Shown here: positions 1 through 8,778 of the stretch, piece after piece
Layout of the letters: every line of letters starts with the position of its first letter
How positions within the stretch are numbered: position 1 is the stretch's first letter
NCBI GenBank assembly: GCA_025355005.1
Contig: JANXLV010000162.1
Span: 1-64,000 of the forward strand
DNA from: Myxococcales bacterium
GTDB taxonomy: Bacteria > Myxococcota_A > Polyangia > Polyangiales > Polyangiaceae
Direction of reading: 5' to 3'
DNA length: 64,000 nucleotides
The notes under the pieces: model-generated
The model's database searches: none
Seen by the model: only the letters and a program-made list of their open reading frames with translations
What the model was told of the DNA's origin: nothing
Program-made: the position numbers and the translations under genes

Positions 1-1
1 T

Positions 2-271
2 CACACGCTGGCCGCGGAGTTCTTCGAGCGCGCGCTCGCGAAGGATCTGGCCCCGCGCGACGTGTTCCGCATCACCATCACGTCGTTCCTCGACGCCTAC
101 AACTTCGATGTCCGCAGGGTCATGAAGTGCTGCATCCATCACGTGCTGCCCAGCGGCCACGTGGTGCCGTTCTGCGCTTACAACGTCCTCTATCGGCCCG
201 GTCACGCAACGCTGCCGCCGCTCGCGCAGGCCGCGGACGTGCCGCTCTACCAGCTCCGCAAGAAGACGTGA
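2..271 (+). CDS. C-terminal fragment of a radical-SAM-like protein
   Basis: Only the last 89 codons are present; the gene enters from the left edge and ends in TGA at 269-271. The fragment holds the motif [20 protein letters not shown], a Cys-rich C-terminal signature I associate with radical-SAM proteins of the MJ0619/tetraether-lipid-synthase type. The N-terminal CxxxCxxC cluster that would prove this lies outside the window. The next gene, a prolipoprotein-transferase-like membrane protein, starts 7 nt downstream, so the two are probably one operon. A lipid-modifying role is inference only. Confidence 0.5.
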   Translation, partial: HTLAAEFFERALAKDLAPRDVFRITITSFLDAYNFDVRRVMKCCIHHVLPSGHVVPFCAYNVLYRPGHATLPPLAQAADVPLYQLRKKT

Positions 272-278
272 GCCGCGC

Positions 279-995
279 GTGACCTTGTCGCATCGCGTCC
301 TCTACGTCGCGATCATGGGGTGCTCGCTCCTCGTGGGCACGTGGCTCGCGAAGCGCTCGCAGAACAAGGCCGTGCTGACGCGCGCGCAGCGGGTCGCGAT
401 CAGCGTCGGCGCGATCGTCGGCGGCACGTTCGCTGCGAAGCTCCCGTTCTTCTTCATGGACCCGGCCGCGTTCGTCAGCGGTGCCGCATGGCTCGAAGGC
501 GGTCGCACCCTGACCCTTGGCCTGGTCGGAGGCTACTTCGGCGTGGAGGCCGCCAAGCTCGCGATGGGGATCACCGTGAAGACGGGCGATGGGTTCGTCG
601 TGCCCGTCGCTGCGGCGGTCGCCGTGGGTCGCCTTGGTTGCTTCGTGGGCGGCTGCTGCTTCGGCACGGCGACGCGGATGCCGTGGGGCGTGGACTTCGG
701 AGATGGCGTGCATCGGCACCCGACGCAGCTCTACGAGGCCGCGTTCCACACGAGCGCTGCGCTCTTCTTTTTCTGGGCTGGCAAGCGCGGTCTCTTTCCG
801 CGACAGCGCGTGAAGCTCTACATCATCGCCTACTTCGTCTATCGCTTCGTGACGGAGGCGATCCGTCCCGAGCCCGCCGTGCTGCTCGGAATGTCGTTCT
901 ATCAATGGACGGCGATCGTCTTCATCCCCGTGTTTGTGGCCCTTTATGCGATGGATCGGCGCCTTCGCAGTCCAGAAGCTCGCGAGTTGGTGTAG
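279..995 (+). CDS. Prolipoprotein diacylglyceryl transferase (Lgt)-like membrane protein
   Basis: 238 residues, GTG start 7 nt after the upstream stop. About six hydrophobic segments. GRLGCFVGGCCFG at 117-129 corresponds to the Lgt signature GRxGNFxxxExxG, and HPTQLYE at 147-153 is the conserved Lgt motif before a late membrane segment. It is shorter than typical Lgt (about 260-300 residues). The His-Gly-Gly motif known to be needed in E. coli Lgt appears here as Leu-Val-Gly-Gly (about 82-85), and the Asn-Phe of the signature is Cys-Phe. It may therefore be a divergent family member acting on another lipid substrate rather than the housekeeping enzyme. Located in the inner membrane. Confidence 0.75.
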   Translation: MTLSHRVLYVAIMGCSLLVGTWLAKRSQNKAVLTRAQRVAISVGAIVGGTFAAKLPFFFMDPAAFVSGAAWLEGGRTLTLGLVGGYFGVEAAKLAMGITVKTGDGFVVPVAAAVAVGRLGCFVGGCCFGTATRMPWGVDFGDGVHRHPTQLYEAAFHTSAALFFFWAGKRGLFPRQRVKLYIIAYFVYRFVTEAIRPEPAVLLGMSFYQWTAIVFIPVFVALYAMDRRLRSPEARELV

Positions 996-1016
996 CCTTC
1001 CAAGCAGGCATTTCTC

Positions 1017-2474
1017 GTGAGTCTCGACGCCACCACCACCTCCCCCGTTCGCGAGGGAGAGGTCATCGCCGACAAATATCGCGTCGACAGGGTCCTTGGC
1101 GAGGGCGGCATGGGCGTCGTCGTCGCAGTGACGCACCTGGCGCTGCAGCAGCGCTTCGCGATGAAGTTCCTCTTGCCGAGCGTGGCCACGGTGCCCGCCC
1201 TGGTGGAGCGCTTCACGCGCGAGGCGCAGGCCGCGGTGAAGATCCATTCGGAGCACGTGGCGCGCGTGATGGACGTGGGCGTGCTGCCGAACGGCGCGCC
1301 GTACATGCTGATGGAGTACCTCGAAGGCGAGGATCTGGCGGCCGTGCTCAAGGTCCGCGGCGCGCTCCCGGTGGAGGACGCGGTGAGCTTCACGCTCCAG
1401 GCGCTCGAGGCCATGGCGGAGGCGCACGTGCTCGGCATCGTGCACCGCGATCTGAAGCCCGGAAACCTGTTCCTCGCGCGGCGCCCCAGCGGTCGGTCGA
1501 TCGTGAAGGTGCTCGATTTCGGCATCTCGAAGATCGAGACCACCGCGACGCGGCCCGCGCTCACGGGGAGCGGCGCGCTCATCGGCTCGCCGGGCTACAT
1601 GTCGCCGGAGCAGATGATGTCGTCCGACACGGTCGATCTCACGACGGACATCTGGGCCATGGGCGTGGTCCTCTACGAGATGCTCACGGGGCGGCGACCC
1701 TTCGACGCGGAGACCATGCCCGAGCTCGTGGCGGTGGTGCTCGCGAAGCCACACGCGCCCGCGCGCAACCTGCGTCCGGACATGCCGCCGGGCCTCTCGG
1801 AGGTTCTGGATCGTTGCCTCGCAAAGGAGCGCACGGGCCGCTTCGCCACCGTGGGACAGCTGGCCACGGCGCTTGCGCCGTTCGCTCCGCCGCACGCGGC
1901 GCAGTCGGTGGAGCGCATCCTCGGCGTGCTGCGCGAGACTGCCGCCATCGTCTATTCGGTGCCTCCCGCCGTGGGCTCCGTGAAGAGCCAGGGCCCCGGG
2001 ACGTTCTCTCCCATGACCGGCAGCGCGGTTCCCATGCGCTCGAACGCTCCTCTGATCGCGCTCGCAGCCGTCGTGGTCCTCGGGCTACTGAGCGGCGGCG
2101 GTGTGCTCGCGTGGAAGGCTCGCCACGCAAACGCGGGAGTGCTCGGGTCCGTGTCAGCGCGCGGCACCTCGGACGCGCCCAGTCTCGCGAGCGCGAGCAC
2201 GAGCACGGGCACGAGCACGAGCACGGCCGCCAGCACGGCCGCCAGCACGGCCGCCAGCACGGCCGCTAGCACGTCGCCGGCGGTCATCGATCCTCCGCAG
2301 GCGGCGGACGCCGGGATCGCACCGGGCCAGGCGCTCACCGCACATACCGGCCGCCCGCACCAGGCCGCTCCCCCCGCAAGCTCCGTGGCCCCGGCCGGCT
2401 CCGCGCCGAAGTGCAGGCGCGTGAGCTTCTACGACGACCGCGGCGAAGAACACTTCAAGCTGGAGTGCCCATGA
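1017..2474 (+). CDS. Transmembrane Ser/Thr protein kinase (triad 1)
   Basis: 485 residues. Hanks-type kinase domain at about 21-285: glycine loop GEGGMG, Lys in AMKFL, HRDLKPGN with catalytic Asp145, DFG at 167-169, SPEQ in place of APE. All catalytic residues are present, so it should be active. One membrane helix at about 344-366 is followed by a low-complexity Ala/Ser/Thr linker (four 12-bp DNA repeats) and a C-terminal tail CRRVSFYDDRGEEHFKLEC, which resembles the tail of the kinase at 58888-60567. Topology: cytoplasmic kinase, periplasmic tail. The GTG start is 18 nt after TAGCCT (993-998), a likely -10 overlapping the previous stop codon. Its own stop overlaps the next start (ATGA), so it is translationally coupled to the PEGA-like gene. 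Confidence 0.93.
   Translation: MSLDATTTSPVREGEVIADKYRVDRVLGEGGMGVVVAVTHLALQQRFAMKFLLPSVATVPALVERFTREAQAAVKIHSEHVARVMDVGVLPNGAPYMLMEYLEGEDLAAVLKVRGALPVEDAVSFTLQALEAMAEAHVLGIVHRDLKPGNLFLARRPSGRSIVKVLDFGISKIETTATRPALTGSGALIGSPGYMSPEQMMSSDTVDLTTDIWAMGVVLYEMLTGRRPFDAETMPELVAVVLAKPHAPARNLRPDMPPGLSEVLDRCLAKERTGRFATVGQLATALAPFAPPHAAQSVERILGVLRETAAIVYSVPPAVGSVKSQGPGTFSPMTGSAVPMRSNAPLIALAAVVVLGLLSGGGVLAWKARHANAGVLGSVSARGTSDAPSLASASTSTGTSTSTAASTAASTAASTAASTSPAVIDPPQAADAGIAPGQALTAHTGRPHQAAPPASSVAPAGSAPKCRRVSFYDDRGEEHFKLECP
2226..2273 (+). repeat. 12-bp tandem repeat (4 copies) in kinase linker
   Basis: Unit GCCGCCAGCACG, four head-to-tail copies, the last with one change (GCCGCTAGCACG). In frame it encodes repeated Ala-Ala-Ser-Thr in the extracytoplasmic linker of the kinase. 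A less regular GAGCACG run precedes it. Copy number is likely to vary by slippage without shifting the frame. Confidence 0.9.
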
Positions 2475-3385
2475 TCGGACGGCCCATGCGCGTGACCGTG
2501 GCGATTCTCGCGATGCAGACCATCCTGTTGCCCATGCTCGTCGCGCCCGGGCTCGCGCACGCGGACGACGCGACGTGCATCGACGCGAACGAGAAGTCGA
2601 TCGCGCTGCGACGCGACGGCAAGCTCCGGGACGCGCTCAAGATACTTGCAGAATGCACTGATCCCGCGTGCCCCGCCGACGTGAAGGATGCCTGCGTGAA
2701 GCGCATCGCCAAGGTCAACGAGGCCATGCCTTCTCTGGTGTTCGGCGCGAAGAACGGCATGGGCGAGGACGTGACCGACGTCACCGTCACCATGGACGGC
2801 GCGCCGCTGCTCGCATCGCTGGACGGTAGGCCCATCGCGCTGGACCCTGGCTCGCACACGTTCGTCTTCACGGCGAAGGGGCAGACCCCCGTGGAGCGCA
2901 CGCTCGTCATCCACGAGGGCGAGAAGAACCGGCAGGAGTCCGTTCGCGTTGGTCCGGCCGCACCTTTGCCACCCGTGGAAAAGCCGCCCCCGCCGCCGGT
3001 GCCTTCCACGGCGTGGAGCACGCAGAAGATTGCCGGCGTGATCGTCGCGGGCGTTGGCGTCGTCGGCGTGGGGCTCGGTGCCACGTTCGGCCTGGTCGCG
3101 ATGGGTGAGCAATCCAGCGAGAAGAAGGACTGCAGCGTCTCCTCGTGTCCCGATGCCACGCGCGCGCGCACCGAGTACGACGGCGCCACGCGCGACGCGA
3201 CGATCTCGACGGTCTCCTTCATCGCGGGCGGCGCGCTCGTCGCGGGCGGCGCGCTCATGTTCTTCCTGGCGAAGCCGAAGGACGCCGCATCGACCACCAA
3301 CAGCGCTGCTCTTCGCGGAGCCATGAGACTGGCGCCTTCGCTGGACCCACGCAATCGCGGCTTCGTGCTGCAGGGGCAGTTCTGA
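2471..3385 (+). CDS. Signal-peptide PEGA-like protein with C-terminal membrane hairpin (triad 1)
   Basis: 304 residues; the ATG overlaps the kinase stop. Signal peptide about 1-30 (ends LAHADD). A short helical repeat-like region (about 32-85) precedes a PEGA-like beta domain (about 100-160) and a Pro-rich linker. Two hydrophobic segments at about 182-205 and 245-268 flank a loop carrying CSVSSC, a CX4C motif. The paralogues at 36259-37278 and 47681-48709 have the same order and the same CX4C spacing, and each also follows a kinase. PEGA domains are extracytoplasmic and often lie near kinases; the function here is unknown. An envelope partner or substrate of the kinase is the simplest inference. 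Confidence 0.8.
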   Translation: MIGRPMRVTVAILAMQTILLPMLVAPGLAHADDATCIDANEKSIALRRDGKLRDALKILAECTDPACPADVKDACVKRIAKVNEAMPSLVFGAKNGMGEDVTDVTVTMDGAPLLASLDGRPIALDPGSHTFVFTAKGQTPVERTLVIHEGEKNRQESVRVGPAAPLPPVEKPPPPPVPSTAWSTQKIAGVIVAGVGVVGVGLGATFGLVAMGEQSSEKKDCSVSSCPDATRARTEYDGATRDATISTVSFIAGGALVAGGALMFFLAKPKDAASTTNSAALRGAMRLAPSLDPRNRGFVLQGQF

Positions 3386-3386
3386 G

Positions 3387-5354
3387 ATGAGCGCCACTCG
3401 ACAAAGCGGTGGTCCGCGCTTCGCGCACAAGCGTGCGCTCCTCGTGCTCGGCGCCGTGCTAGCGCTGTCGTGCGCGACGATCGCGTGCAGCGCGCTCCTC
3501 GGGCTGGAGCCTCCGCCCAGCGGCACGGACGGCATTGACGGCGGTAATGACGGCCCCACGAACGGCACCGTGGACGCCGCAGGATGCATGACGCGCTACG
3601 TCTCCGCCATCAGCGGCGACGACGGCCAAACCGGATGCACGCCGGCCGTGCCGCTGAAGACGATCAAGGCTGCCATCTCCGCGTTCGAGAGCGAAGGCCT
3701 CACGGGCTACACGGTGGAGGTCTGCGCGGGCGCGTACCCTGAGTCGAACCTCAAGATGCAGTCCCGCGGCAACCTGATGGGCGGCTACAACTGCAAGACG
3801 TGGACGCGCACCGGGACGTACGCGCTCGATCAGGTGAACGAGACCATCATCAGCGTCGCGACGCCGGACTCCACTCACTTCGTCCCCCTCACCATCGGTC
3901 CGGCGACCATCGACGCAGGCGTCGCGGACGCGGACGTGCCCGACGGCGGCGCCGGGAGCCTGCTCGTGGACGGCTTCACGATCGTGGGCCCAAGCAACGT
4001 GTCCGACTCCTACGCCGTTCAAGTGAACCAGAGCGCCACGGGGACGATCTCGAATTGCCGCCTCTCCAGCGGGGACCCGAGCGGCGCAGCGAGCACCTCC
4101 TATGGTGTGTTCGTCGTCAACGCGTCGCCGACGATCTCGAACAACCTGATCCAGAGCGGCGTGGCGGCCACGACCGCGGGCGTGTTCGTGAGGACCATCA
4201 ACTCTTCGCCTTGGATCCATGGCAACACGGTAACGAGCAACGACGCGCTCGCCGGCGGCGTCGGCTCTTTCGGCATCGAGGTGACCGCCACTGGCGGGAA
4301 CGTCGACTCCAACAGGATCGAGGACAACACCGTGATCGCCGGCAACGGCGCGGCGTCCGAGGCCATACGGATCTCTGGCGCCGTGAAGGGTATCGTGCGG
4401 CGAAACCACGCGCAGTCGCTCCCCACGGGCGCGAAGAACGCCGGCCTCGGCCTGATGTACGGCATTCGGCTCGAGAATTCGAGCAGCATCCAGGTGCTCT
4501 ACAACCGCGCCTACGCGGGTGGCTCCAACGGCGGCGTGGGCCCGATGACTGGCATCTCGGTGCAGGGCGGAAAGAACGTCGTCATCGCAAACAACATGGT
4601 CTACGGCGGCTTCGAAAAGCCGATCGCGGCGGGCTCCGACCTGAACGCGTTCGGCATCGTGCTCGCCGGCACCGCCCACCCCGTCGTTGTCTACAACACC
4701 ATCTTCTCCGGCTTCTCTCCCGGCTCTGGCAGCCGCGCGTACGACATTGCCTTCTCGGCCGCGCTGGACGGCACGTCCACCACGGACGCCGTCGTCCAGA
4801 ACAACATCTTCGCGGGCAGCGGCGTGAACGACTTCGGCGTCTACATCGAGAACTGCGCGAACGGGCTCGACACGTTCGAGAACAACGTCTTCTTCGCGCA
4901 GCAGACGGGCCTTGCGTATCTTGGCTGCGACGCAGGCGGTCCGCGCGCGCTGCAGGACATGACGCAGCTATCGAAGATGGGCGCCAAGTCGCTCGACGGC
5001 AACATCACGCTGCGCTCCGTTGACACATGCGGCAAGACCGACGACGCGGGCGGCTGCATCGTCCAGAAAGAGTGCCCGTTCTTCGGCATCACCACCGGTG
5101 CCGCAGACGGCGGTCTGAACCTCGACGGCAGCCCTGGCTGCGTCGACAGTGTGTTCGGCGCGTGGTCCACCGACAATGGCAACGCCACGCTGCTCAGCAA
5201 CACGGGCTGGGTCCTCGGGCCCACCGCTCCGTGCGCGGTCTCCGCAGGCGGACGCGATCTCACCGACGCGGGTTTCACGCAGGACATCAACGGCAAGCAG
5301 CGCGACGCCGCGCCATCCATGGGCGCCGCACAGGCCAACCCGACCTGCCCGTGA
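3387..5354 (+). CDS. Lipoprotein with DUF1565-like right-handed beta-helix (triad 1)
   Basis: 655 residues, ATG one base after the upstream stop. The N-terminal hydrophobic segment ends in a lipobox-like TIACSALLG. The residues after the Cys (S-A-L-L-G) match the N-A-I-V-G and N-A-I-I-G of the other two triad lipoproteins. A Gly/Asp linker leads into a DUF1565-type start (RYVSAISGDDGQTGC, then PLKTIKAAI), followed by a long Asn/Gly-rich stretch with recurring short beta-strand turns typical of parallel beta-helices. Likely anchored in the outer membrane or displayed on the surface. The ligand is unknown, possibly carbohydrate. It converges on the next gene with a 4-bp gap. Confidence 0.8.
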   Translation: MSATRQSGGPRFAHKRALLVLGAVLALSCATIACSALLGLEPPPSGTDGIDGGNDGPTNGTVDAAGCMTRYVSAISGDDGQTGCTPAVPLKTIKAAISAFESEGLTGYTVEVCAGAYPESNLKMQSRGNLMGGYNCKTWTRTGTYALDQVNETIISVATPDSTHFVPLTIGPATIDAGVADADVPDGGAGSLLVDGFTIVGPSNVSDSYAVQVNQSATGTISNCRLSSGDPSGAASTSYGVFVVNASPTISNNLIQSGVAATTAGVFVRTINSSPWIHGNTVTSNDALAGGVGSFGIEVTATGGNVDSNRIEDNTVIAGNGAASEAIRISGAVKGIVRRNHAQSLPTGAKNAGLGLMYGIRLENSSSIQVLYNRAYAGGSNGGVGPMTGISVQGGKNVVIANNMVYGGFEKPIAAGSDLNAFGIVLAGTAHPVVVYNTIFSGFSPGSGSRAYDIAFSAALDGTSTTDAVVQNNIFAGSGVNDFGVYIENCANGLDTFENNVFFAQQTGLAYLGCDAGGPRALQDMTQLSKMGAKSLDGNITLRSVDTCGKTDDAGGCIVQKECPFFGITTGAADGGLNLDGSPGCVDSVFGAWSTDNGNATLLSNTGWVLGPTAPCAVSAGGRDLTDAGFTQDINGKQRDAAPSMGAAQANPTCP

Positions 5355-5358
5355 GCGC

Positions 5359-5823
5359 TCAGCAGTCGACCCGACCGAGCGGGAAGGTCTCGGACGCGAA
5401 GAACGCCCGCACGTCCTCGTAGCTCATGTCGGATGCCGTGACGGCCTCGGCCATGTCCGCGATGGACTTCGGGAGCGCAGACAGCCGGAGCCCCGACGCG
5501 CGGGCCTGCAGGAACGCGGCAGCGACGACCATGGGCGCGAACGCCGCAAACACGGAGCGATTGCGCGCGAGCGCATAGACGAGCGCAGCCGGCGCCTCGA
5601 ACATGTCCTCCGCCAAATGCTCGGCCTCGCGCACGCTTGCGCGGAGCGCAGCTTGGCGCACCACGCCCGACACACCGAAGCGCTCGCGGATCCGCTCCGC
5701 GAGCGCCGTCAGCGTCTCTTCGTTGACGATCATCCCTGCGCTGAGCTCCTTCCTTGCGGCAGGAGAGAGCCCGCCGAGCCACTCGTCGAGGACTGCGTCG
5801 AGAGCGGGGATTTCGAGGGGCAT
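5359..5823 (-). CDS. Conserved hypothetical helical protein
   Basis: 154 residues, almost entirely helical, with no signal peptide or obvious catalytic motif. It contains a leucine/alanine-rich middle part (about 60-110). It could be a small cytoplasmic adaptor. The family is not recognised. The ATG at 5823 is preceded by CTCTCC, not a good Shine-Dalgarno sequence. A perfect 16-bp palindrome lies 23-38 nt upstream of the start, so the gene may be controlled by a dimeric repressor. Confidence 0.6.
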   Translation of the reverse strand: MPLEIPALDAVLDEWLGGLSPAARKELSAGMIVNEETLTALAERIRERFGVSGVVRQAALRASVREAEHLAEDMFEAPAALVYALARNRSVFAAFAPMVVAAAFLQARASGLRLSALPKSIADMAEAVTASDMSYEDVRAFFASETFPLGRVDC

Positions 5824-5845
5824 GGCAAGGAGAGAGTCGGGCTCC

Positions 5846-5861
5846 TTGACGGTTCCGTCAA
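5846..5861. promoter_or_regulatory. Perfect palindrome TTGACGGTTCCGTCAA
   Basis: Seven-base arms TTGACGG and CCGTCAA around a TT centre. It sits in the divergent gap between the minus-strand gene (start 5823) and the plus-strand gene at 5986. It looks like a dimeric operator; TTGACG could also serve as a -35. The factor is unknown. Confidence 0.5.
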
Positions 5862-5985
5862 TGAATCAGCGCGAACGCCAGCCGCATGACGGGCGCGCGT
5901 GTGCGCATGCGAAGCGCACGACGAATCCAGGCTGATTTCCCGCTGAAAGCGGCGCGGCACCGGCTTTGCAAAACCTCACGTCACC

Positions 5986-6468
5986 ATGCAGACCCGCCGC
6001 GAGACTCCGACGCTCCCCGCCCACAACGACACCGCGCACATGGTCGACGGAAACGCCGCCGTCGATGCGTACGCGCGGCCGAGCCAGCTCCCGACGAACC
6101 GCGCGCCCTCCATTCACCGCGCTTCGGGCACCATCGGTCGTCACCAGATCCCGGAGCGCGTCATCGTCGGCCAGCCGATGGACGCCGACCGCGCCCTCCG
6201 CATCCACGACTTCGTCGCCCGCTACGAGCGTCGCGCGGTGGGCTCGGTCGAGGCGGGCCTGCTGGATCCGGCCGAAATCCCGGTGGTCCTGCTCACGCAA
6301 GATGACGGTCGCCGCGGTCACATGGACATTCGCTCGCGCTTCATCCTCTCGCTCATCGACGGGTTCTCGTCGATCGAGCTGATCATCGCACAGTCTGGGA
6401 TGCCTCCGCAGGACGCTGTGTATGCGCTCTGCGACCTGGTCGACCGCGGCATGATCCATCTGGTGTGA
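5986..6468 (+). CDS. Conserved hypothetical protein with helical C-terminal domain
   Basis: 160 residues. The first about 75 are polar and probably disordered. From about 115 a compact domain begins with RGHMDIRSRFILSLIDG and runs to the C-terminus (S-S-I-E-L-I-I..S-G-M-P..D-A), a pattern I associate with small helical or winged-helix modules in myxobacterial signalling proteins. No enzyme motif. It lies just upstream of the DUF4388 gene but is separated from it by a stem-loop and that gene's own promoter. Function unknown. Confidence 0.65.
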   Translation: MQTRRETPTLPAHNDTAHMVDGNAAVDAYARPSQLPTNRAPSIHRASGTIGRHQIPERVIVGQPMDADRALRIHDFVARYERRAVGSVEAGLLDPAEIPVVLLTQDDGRRGHMDIRSRFILSLIDGFSSIELIIAQSGMPPQDAVYALCDLVDRGMIHLV

Positions 6469-6488
6469 GCGACCGCGCTTCGATAAGT

Positions 6489-6506
6489 GCGTCAACGTTT
6501 TGACGC
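6489..6506 (+). other. Stem-loop (7-bp stem, CGTT loop)
   Basis: GCGTCAA and TTGACGC arms around CGTT, 20 nt after the stop at 6468. No T-tract follows at once, so it is a weak terminator candidate. It reuses the TTGACG/CGTCAA half-sites of the palindrome at 5846-5861 in the opposite order, so it could be an operator instead. Confidence 0.45.
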
Positions 6507-6541
6507 CGGCTCCTTTCTTCCGGTTCGCCGCGGTTCTTCCG

Positions 6542-6547
6542 TAGACT
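6542..6547 (+). promoter_or_regulatory. -10 TAGACT, 6 nt before GTG start
   Basis: TAGACT ends 6 nt before the GTG at 6554, so transcription would begin at about the start codon (leaderless). No convincing -35 is seen. Confidence 0.55.
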
Positions 6548-6553
6548 TGTTTT

Positions 6554-8728
6554 GTGCACCTAGGGTTCATCCGCGCGCTCCTGGCCGAGGTCGTCGGCAA
6601 ACGGACAGGGATCCTGGAGGTGCGCACCGAGGACTCGAAGACGCGCCTCTACCTCATCGATGGCGTCGTGGTCTGGGCGGACCAGGGCACTGTCGGTGAG
6701 ACGCTGGGTCGCATCCTCATCCGTGAGAAGGTGATCAACGAGACCTCTTACGAGCGCGTGCTCGAGGCGATGGCGAGAGCCAGACAGGACGGCAAGCCGG
6801 CAAGGTTCGGTGAGGTCGTCGTGGAGCTCGGTATCTTGCAGCCGACCCAGGTCGACGCCGCGCTCGCTGCGCAGGTCCAGCACAAGGTGCAGAACTGCCT
6901 CAAGTGGGAGGACGTGACGTTCACGTTCACGGCGAAGGAGTCGCTCGGCGAGCTTCGCGCGTTTCCGATCCAGCTCGAGCCACTGCTGCTGCGCGCGATG
7001 CGGCTCATCGACCACGAGCAGAAGCTCGCGCTGTTGGGCGAGCACGACCACAGCAAGGTGGAGCTGCTCACGGACGCGACGAAGCTGACGGCGTTGCTTC
7101 GCCTGAAGACGCCCGAGACCAGATTCATCCGCTCCATCGACGGCACGGTCGCGACGGACGCACTGCTGCGCGCCGAGGTGCCGGACTCCGTCGACCCGGA
7201 GCTCCTGCTCTGCGTGCTGAGCCTCACCGGTCACATCCGCTTCGTGGAGCCCACGCAGGAGGAGAAGGAGTGGATCCCGCAGGGGGCGCCCATCTCGCGG
7301 CGCCGTCGTGATGATGCGCCACCGTCGACGAAGCGCGGACGTCGCAGGTCTGCGCTGCGCTCTTCGCACCAGCGGCTCTCGAGCTCCGAGCGCACGCGCA
7401 TCAAGCGCGCAGCGCAGCGGCTACGGACGCGGACCGAGAGCGGCGGAGGAGAGCTCGCGCCGCGGTCGGTGAGCTCTGCGCGGATCTCGCTGCCCACGGC
7501 CGACGCGGCAGTGCTCGTGGCGGAGCAGCACTATCGACGCGGGCGCAAGCTGCTGCGCGAGAACAGGGTCGGGGATGCGGTGATCGCGTTCAAGCGCTCC
7601 GTCGATCTCGAGCCCGCCGCCATCGAGTACCGCCTCTACGCGGCGTGGGCGAGCTTTCGCGAGCTGCCCGAGAATCAAGCCGAGCGCATCACGGCGCTCC
7701 GTGCCATCGCGCGGCGCGCCTTGAAGGAGAACCCGGACTTCGGCTTCGCCTACTACGTGCTCTCCCACCTCGCGTCGCGAGAGGGAAACGTGGACCAGGC
7801 CGAGGAGATGATGCGGCGAGCGCGCAAGCTCGATCCGGACTCCATCGAGGAGGAGAAGCCCCTCCGCATCGCGAAGGGACAGCCGCCGCGTCCACCGCCG
7901 CCGCTTCCTCCGAAGGTGCCCACACCGGTCGCGGATCGCACGCCCTCGGGCGCCGTTGCGCTCGCGCCGCCGATGGCCGCGAAGGCCGCGACCCCGAAGC
8001 CACCGCCGCCGAAGCCAGCGCCACCGAAGCCAGACTCCCCGGCGATCTACGCAGACTCGAAGGGCGCGATCCAAGGGGAGCGTCCTCTGTCGTCGCCGCA
8101 GCTGCCGACGGCCGCGCAGTCGTCGCCCTCCGAGCCGTCCGTCCCGGCGCGTCCAGGACCCAAGCGCCCCGAGTCGGGGGCGTGGTTGACCGAAGGCGCC
8201 ACCGCACCCCCCTCGCAGGGCGCGATCAGCGTGAAAAAGAAGCCGCGTTCGATCGTGGCGCCAGCGGTGGTGCTCGGACTGGTCGTAGGGGCAGTCGCGG
8301 GTCTGGTCGCGCTGGGCGGAGTGACGGACGACGCCCCGGTGGCGCCGAAGCCGTCCGTGACGACACCATCGCAGGTGATAACGGCACCCAAGACAGCAGC
8401 AACGCCACCAACGCCTTCGACGACGACGACTTCGACGACGACGCCTTCGACCTCGGCCTCGACAACGACGCCGACCACGACGGCTCCCTCTCCCTCGACC
8501 TCCCCCTCGACCTCTCCCTCGACCTTGCCCTCCGCCTCCTCCTCCGGCACCGGGATCGTCGTGGCTCCTCCTCAGTCTCATGGTCGCCGCGTCTTCGTCG
8601 ACGGAAAGTCGATCGGCGAAGGACCGGGTGAGCTGCAAGCGCCGTGCGGTTCGCATCAGGTTCAGATCGGCTCCGCGGGCATCCCCAAAACGGTGGACAT
8701 TCCCTGCGGCGGCAAGGTCGAGCTGTAG
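6554..8728 (+). CDS. DUF4388 (PATAN-like) protein with TPR, membrane helix and PEGA-like C-terminus
   Basis: 724 residues. The N-terminus (about 1-105) fits DUF4388, a domain of bacterial signalling proteins: ALLAEVVGKRTGILEV, then LYLIDGVVVWADQG. A basic linker (about 255-300) and TPR-like helices (about 319-430, with YRRGRKLLRE and FKRSVDLEP) follow. Then come a long Pro/Lys linker, one membrane helix at about 565-588, a Thr/Ser-rich low-complexity stalk and a PEGA-like end (RRVFVDGKSIGEGPG). So it is a cytoplasmic sensor or scaffold with a short periplasmic tip. It is preceded by a leaderless-type promoter. Its role is probably protein-protein signalling, as with its FHA-GGDEF neighbour; this is inference. 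Confidence 0.8.
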   Translation: MHLGFIRALLAEVVGKRTGILEVRTEDSKTRLYLIDGVVVWADQGTVGETLGRILIREKVINETSYERVLEAMARARQDGKPARFGEVVVELGILQPTQVDAALAAQVQHKVQNCLKWEDVTFTFTAKESLGELRAFPIQLEPLLLRAMRLIDHEQKLALLGEHDHSKVELLTDATKLTALLRLKTPETRFIRSIDGTVATDALLRAEVPDSVDPELLLCVLSLTGHIRFVEPTQEEKEWIPQGAPISRRRRDDAPPSTKRGRRRSALRSSHQRLSSSERTRIKRAAQRLRTRTESGGGELAPRSVSSARISLPTADAAVLVAEQHYRRGRKLLRENRVGDAVIAFKRSVDLEPAAIEYRLYAAWASFRELPENQAERITALRAIARRALKENPDFGFAYYVLSHLASREGNVDQAEEMMRRARKLDPDSIEEEKPLRIAKGQPPRPPPPLPPKVPTPVADRTPSGAVALAPPMAAKAATPKPPPPKPAPPKPDSPAIYADSKGAIQGERPLSSPQLPTAAQSSPSEPSVPARPGPKRPESGAWLTEGATAPPSQGAISVKKKPRSIVAPAVVLGLVVGAVAGLVALGGVTDDAPVAPKPSVTTPSQVITAPKTAATPPTPSTTTTSTTTPSTSASTTTPTTTAPSPSTSPSTSPSTLPSASSSGTGIVVAPPQSHGRRVFVDGKSIGEGPGELQAPCGSHQVQIGSAGIPKTVDIPCGGKVEL
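8405..8535 (+). repeat. Low-complexity Thr/Ser/Pro-coding repeat
   Basis: Imperfect runs of CGACGA and CGACCTC that encode a Thr/Ser/Pro stalk between the membrane helix and the PEGA-like tip of the DUF4388 protein. It is simple-sequence DNA within the reading frame. Confidence 0.8.
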
Positions 8729-8778
8729 GAGAGACGCGCGCGGCTTGCGTCGCGCCTGGGGCATGCTTCATTAAGTAG

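Noticed and set aside
120-1895. Long minus-strand open frame (591 codons) opposite the Lgt-like gene and kinase 1
   Set aside because: It is the antisense shadow of two well-supported genes; Arg/His/Ala-rich composition and no recognisable domain, typical of GC-rich DNA.
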